DNA of 64,000 bases, taken from NCBI GenBank assembly GCA_965220315.1, contig CBDCPP010000001.1, positions 682,001 to 746,000 on the forward strand, read 5' to 3'. Position numbers and translations under genes: made by a program. Positions 61,248 to 64,000 of this stretch are shown here, piece by piece. The notes below the pieces were generated by a model. It was not told the DNA's origin, did no database searches, and was given only the letters and a program-made list of their open reading frames with translations. Position 1 is the stretch's first letter, and the number at the start of each line of letters is the position of its first letter. Origin of the DNA: JAPOXK01 sp965220315. Its GTDB lineage: Bacteria; Chloroflexota; Dehalococcoidia; Bin125.

Positions 61248-64000
61248 GTGGTGTCCCCCTCCAGCTCGCGTGTCGCTCGATCCAGTTCCCGAACGGCGCC
61301 CTCCAAGGCGTCAACAAAGGCGAGGATGCGCAAGCCCGGCTCTGCGGTGTCGGCAGTGAGCGCCTCCCTGTACAGGCTGGCGACAACGTCGGCGCCCGCG
61401 CCGCTCGTCGCAAGACCGATAGCGACTGCGGTGAGTGGTCCCTCCCTGACGCCGGCACATCGCTGTCTCAGCCAAGTCGCCACCGCCTTAAGCTCATCGG
61501 ACCCGACTCTGTAGCGGTCCCGGGCCGAGCGGAGAGAGGACTCGATGTGCAGAGCGATCTCCTCAAGATCGCCGGCGGGATCGAGGATCTCGGCGAAGCC
61601 ACGGGCGAGCAGCAGGCCGGGATGATCCGGATAGGAGGCGAGAAGCCGCGCGGCGTTTCCGCGAAGCTCCCGCGCTTCGTTGGGCAGCGCGGCCTGCAAA
61701 CGTTCGATCCATGCCGAGTAGGAGAAATCGGGGGATTCGGCGAGCTGCTCCAACACGGGCGCGAGGTCTCCCTCGGTAAGGTAGTCCAGCACCCGCTTAC
61801 GGAGTTCTTTATTGGGATTAGCGATGGAGTCGGGGTCCCTTGCGGCCAGCCACATCTCTCGGAGCGAGCGTCGCCGTGAACCCTCGACAAACTCGTAGAC
61901 GAAGCGGATCAGGAGGAGCGCGCAGCCCACCGTGGCGTCCGCCAGCGACGCATCCTTGTACTGCGCCGCCTCCATTCGCGCGCTCTCGGCCCGGGCCGGC
62001 TGGCTTCGGCGCACATGATAGACATAGCGGCCAACAACCGCTTGCGAGTCGACGTTTGCCAAGCTCAGCGAGAAGGCTTTCGATCCCCACTCGACGCGGT
62101 AGTCACGCACGATCCCCAGCACGACGAGCCGATGGATCGCGCGCTCCTGGCCTTTCTTCGAAGCCTCGCCGTCACCGTCATCCGCCCGCTGCCAGAACGG
62201 GAGCCGGTGCTCGCGCATTCGACCCCACTCTCCGATGTCGTTGAGGAGACGCTGGACGTCGGCAACCTCGCGGTCGATTCCCTGAAAGGAGCCATGGTGG
62301 AAAAAGAGTTGGCGGGTGACGTCATCCTCCTCGGCGCGCCCCACGGCATCCCTCTCGGCCCTGGCTTCTTCGAGCACGGTATCTTCTGCGAGCAGGTCCC
62401 GGTCGCGCTCGGCGGCGTACTCAATGAGGATGAGGGTGCAGTGTGCAGGATCCTTGTCGCGACCCGCGCGCCCCACCTCCTGGTAGTAGGCCTCGATGCT
62501 GGAGGGCATACCGAAGTGGACGACGTAGCGGACGTTCGGTTTGTCGATCCCCATGCCAAAGGCCTTCGTTGCGACCAAGACGGGTACCGCGTTTTCCTTG
62601 AAGTCCCTGGCGTTGTCTCTCTTCCGATTCTCCCAATCCGTTTGGTCTCGGTAGCGCGGCGGTTTGCCGGAGTAGATAGAGACCTTTTTGCTCCCGATGA
62701 CCGCGCCGACCCGCTCAGCGATCGTCACGACCCCATAGTCGCCGTTGACGTGTGGGCAGAAGACGATCCCTGAGTGGGTGCGATCCCCTCGTGGCGAGAA
62801 GAACTCCGCCGGCTGCATGTGAAATCGGGCGGGGAGCGACTGGAAGACACCTGCAAGGGCCGCCTCTGCCTCCTCCGGTGTCAGTTTCCTAATGTCATAG
62901 CGCAACTCTGGCCGATCGAAGCTGCGGGGACGGACGACGGTGTTTTCCGACCGTTGCTCGATGCCGAGCTCGAAAAGCATGTCCTTGAGCACGGCGCGGG
63001 ATGCCGTGCCCGTCAGCGCGAGCAGCGCCGGCGTCTTCCCTGCGGCATCTTGGCAGACATCGCGCACGACCTTGCCGATGTTGAGATAGGCCGGGCGAAA
63101 GGCATGCCCCCACTCGGAGACACAGTGGGCCTCGTCGATGACCGCCAGGGTGATCGGGGTGGGGCTGTGCGCGAGTGTCCGTATGGCTTCGCGGAACTCC
63201 TTTATCTGGAGGCGCTCGGGCGCAACGAACACGAACAGCGCGTCACCGGAGGCGACCTCCTGGAGCAGGGCGGCGGTCTGGTCTTGCAGCGTCGTGTGGC
63301 TAGACAGGGCGGCGGCACGATCCACGCCGTGCTCCTCGAGACCCGCCACCTGGTCTTCCATCAGAGCAATGATCGGGTCGATGACGAGCGTTCGTCCCGG
63401 CAGGCAGAGGCCAGCGAGTTGATAGATGAGGCTCTTACCGCCGCCGGTGGGCAGGAGGACCGCGCAGTCTCGCCCCGCAAGCACCTCGGTCAGTGCCTCG
63501 AGCTGCCCCGGGAGGAAGGCCTCCTTCGCGAAGACCCCGCGGAGGACTTGGGTCAGTCCCCACGAGAGGTCGTCTGGGCTGGTCGGCAGAGGTGGTGCTG
63601 TGATCGCAGCCTCTGCTTCCAGGTCAAACGCAAGATTGATCGCAGCCGATAGTGCTGCACTGCGTACGACGACAGCCGGTGCCGCGCGGTGGGCCGGCAG
63701 TGACTCCCATGGACCGCGTTGGGGCTCCAGGAGGAGCGTGATGGTTGGTGAGGAGACCGGCTGGTGAGGCGAGGGTTTGTAGCCGTCCCGGGTACAACGG
63801 AGATCGCGCACGCGCGCGCCATCGCTGAGGCGCACGGTCGCGGGAGCCGCGGCGAGGGCCCACACGCGGTCGAAGCCGAGGAGCAAATCGAGGTACGGCA
63901 CGATCGCCTCGGGTAACCATGCCGAGCCGCCGTCGATGTGGATCGCCCAGTGGTCACTCCGGAGCAGGCCCGAAGCCAAGGCCTCGGCAAGGGCCAGGAC
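61244..64000 (-). CDS. RecQ-like superfamily 2 DNA helicase, N-terminus beyond the window
   Basis: At least 911 aa; the frame is still open at the right edge. Seen: a ~150-residue N-terminal region of unknown fold, then LPGQLEALTEVLAGRDCAVL, Walker A LLPTGGGKSLIYQLAGL, DEAH box AVIDEAHCVSEWGHAFRP, LALTGTASRAVLKDML, IVFCPHVNGDYGV, AFGMGIDKPNVRYVVHFGMP and YQEVGRAGRDKDPAHCTLI. The canonical RecQ zinc (four-Cys) region and HRDC domain are not apparent; instead a ~350-residue helical C-terminal domain follows. This differs from housekeeping RecQ and resembles large helicases found in defence islands. Coupled to the downstream coiled-coil gene. Confidence 0.9.
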   Translation of the reverse strand, partial: VLALAEALASGLLRSDHWAIHIDGGSAWLPEAIVPYLDLLLGFDRVWALAAAPATVRLSDGARVRDLRCTRDGYKPSPHQPVSSPTITLLLEPQRGPWESLPAHRAAPAVVVRSAALSAAINLAFDLEAEAAITAPPLPTSPDDLSWGLTQVLRGVFAKEAFLPGQLEALTEVLAGRDCAVLLPTGGGKSLIYQLAGLCLPGRTLVIDPIIALMEDQVAGLEEHGVDRAAALSSHTTLQDQTAALLQEVASGDALFVFVAPERLQIKEFREAIRTLAHSPTPITLAVIDEAHCVSEWGHAFRPAYLNIGKVVRDVCQDAAGKTPALLALTGTASRAVLKDMLFELGIEQRSENTVVRPRSFDRPELRYDIRKLTPEEAEAALAGVFQSLPARFHMQPAEFFSPRGDRTHSGIVFCPHVNGDYGVVTIAERVGAVIGSKKVSIYSGKPPRYRDQTDWENRKRDNARDFKENAVPVLVATKAFGMGIDKPNVRYVVHFGMPSSIEAYYQEVGRAGRDKDPAHCTLILIEYAAERDRDLLAEDTVLEEARAERDAVGRAEEDDVTRQLFFHHGSFQGIDREVADVQRLLNDIGEWGRMREHRLPFWQRADDGDGEASKKGQERAIHRLVVLGIVRDYRVEWGSKAFSLSLANVDSQAVVGRYVYHVRRSQPARAESARMEAAQYKDASLADATVGCALLLIRFVYEFVEGSRRRSLREMWLAARDPDSIANPNKELRKRVLDYLTEGDLAPVLEQLAESPDFSYSAWIERLQAALPNEARELRGNAARLLASYPDHPGLLLARGFAEILDPAGDLEEIALHIESSLRSARDRYRVGSDELKAVATWLRQRCAGVREGPLTAVAIGLATSGAGADVVASLYREALTADTAEPGLRILAFVDALEGAVRELDRATRELEGDTT

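Overview
The window is a high-GC bacterial chromosome segment. Its gene content best fits an uncultured Chloroflexota lineage (SAR202, Dehalococcoidia or Thermomicrobia-like). This rests on gene families and style only (YvcK with N-terminal membrane segments, hydantoinase/oxoprolinase genes, orphan LarE, large secreted repeat proteins); no rRNA gene is present to settle it.

Positions 1-14.6 kb are a mostly minus-strand metabolic and housekeeping block: an acyl-CoA carboxylase beta subunit cut by the window edge, a LysM lipoprotein, an M28 peptidase lipoprotein, a HyuA / unknown 143-aa protein / HyuB operon, a nitroreductase, LarE, RplY, Fmt, a SAM hydrolase-type protein, SecG, YvcK and GatB. 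From 14.9 to 27 kb come two small enzymes or binding proteins, a divergent KamA-family radical SAM protein, a secreted plant-type LRR/beta-propeller protein, an MFS transporter, a peroxiredoxin, a methyltransferase, a lone HyuB and six tRNAs. From 27 to 34.5 kb is an unstable stretch: tiny ORFs around a perfect 14-bp hairpin, a mosaic of broken gene pieces, and a very large Ig/FN3 surface protein whose frame breaks exactly at a run of eight G. From 34.8 to 46.6 kb is core again: five tRNAs, a TlpA-like thioredoxin, UvrC, XerD, enolase, GAPDH, and the translation operon ffh-rpsP-khpA-rimM, ending in tRNA-Ala(CGC).

Downstream of tRNA-Ala the sequence becomes accessory, more GC-rich and repeat-laden (46.6-57 kb). 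I read it as an integrated plasmid- or phage-derived element. Its centre is a four-gene plus-strand unit. The first two products (472 and 1406 aa) are chains of small modules, several resembling phage/plasmid families that normally exist as separate proteins (DUF3846, DUF6197, DUF7007 and DUF3560-like). The modules are joined fourteen times by the same short linker, P-I-A-G-G-S-G-E-(E). Synonymous codon changes within the linker copies show it is kept at protein level. Long perfect inverted repeats precede and separate these genes. I consider this linker-joined 'concatenated ORF' arrangement the most novel thing in the window.

From 57 to 64 kb lie a secreted trypsin-like protease with five two-cysteine modules (sharing a small domain with the LRR protein 40 kb away), a winged-helix-like small protein, a frameshifted mini-lipoprotein, and a translationally coupled pair: a RecQ-like helicase running off the window edge and a tail-anchored coiled-coil protein. 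That pair is a candidate genome-defence or DNA-repair module.
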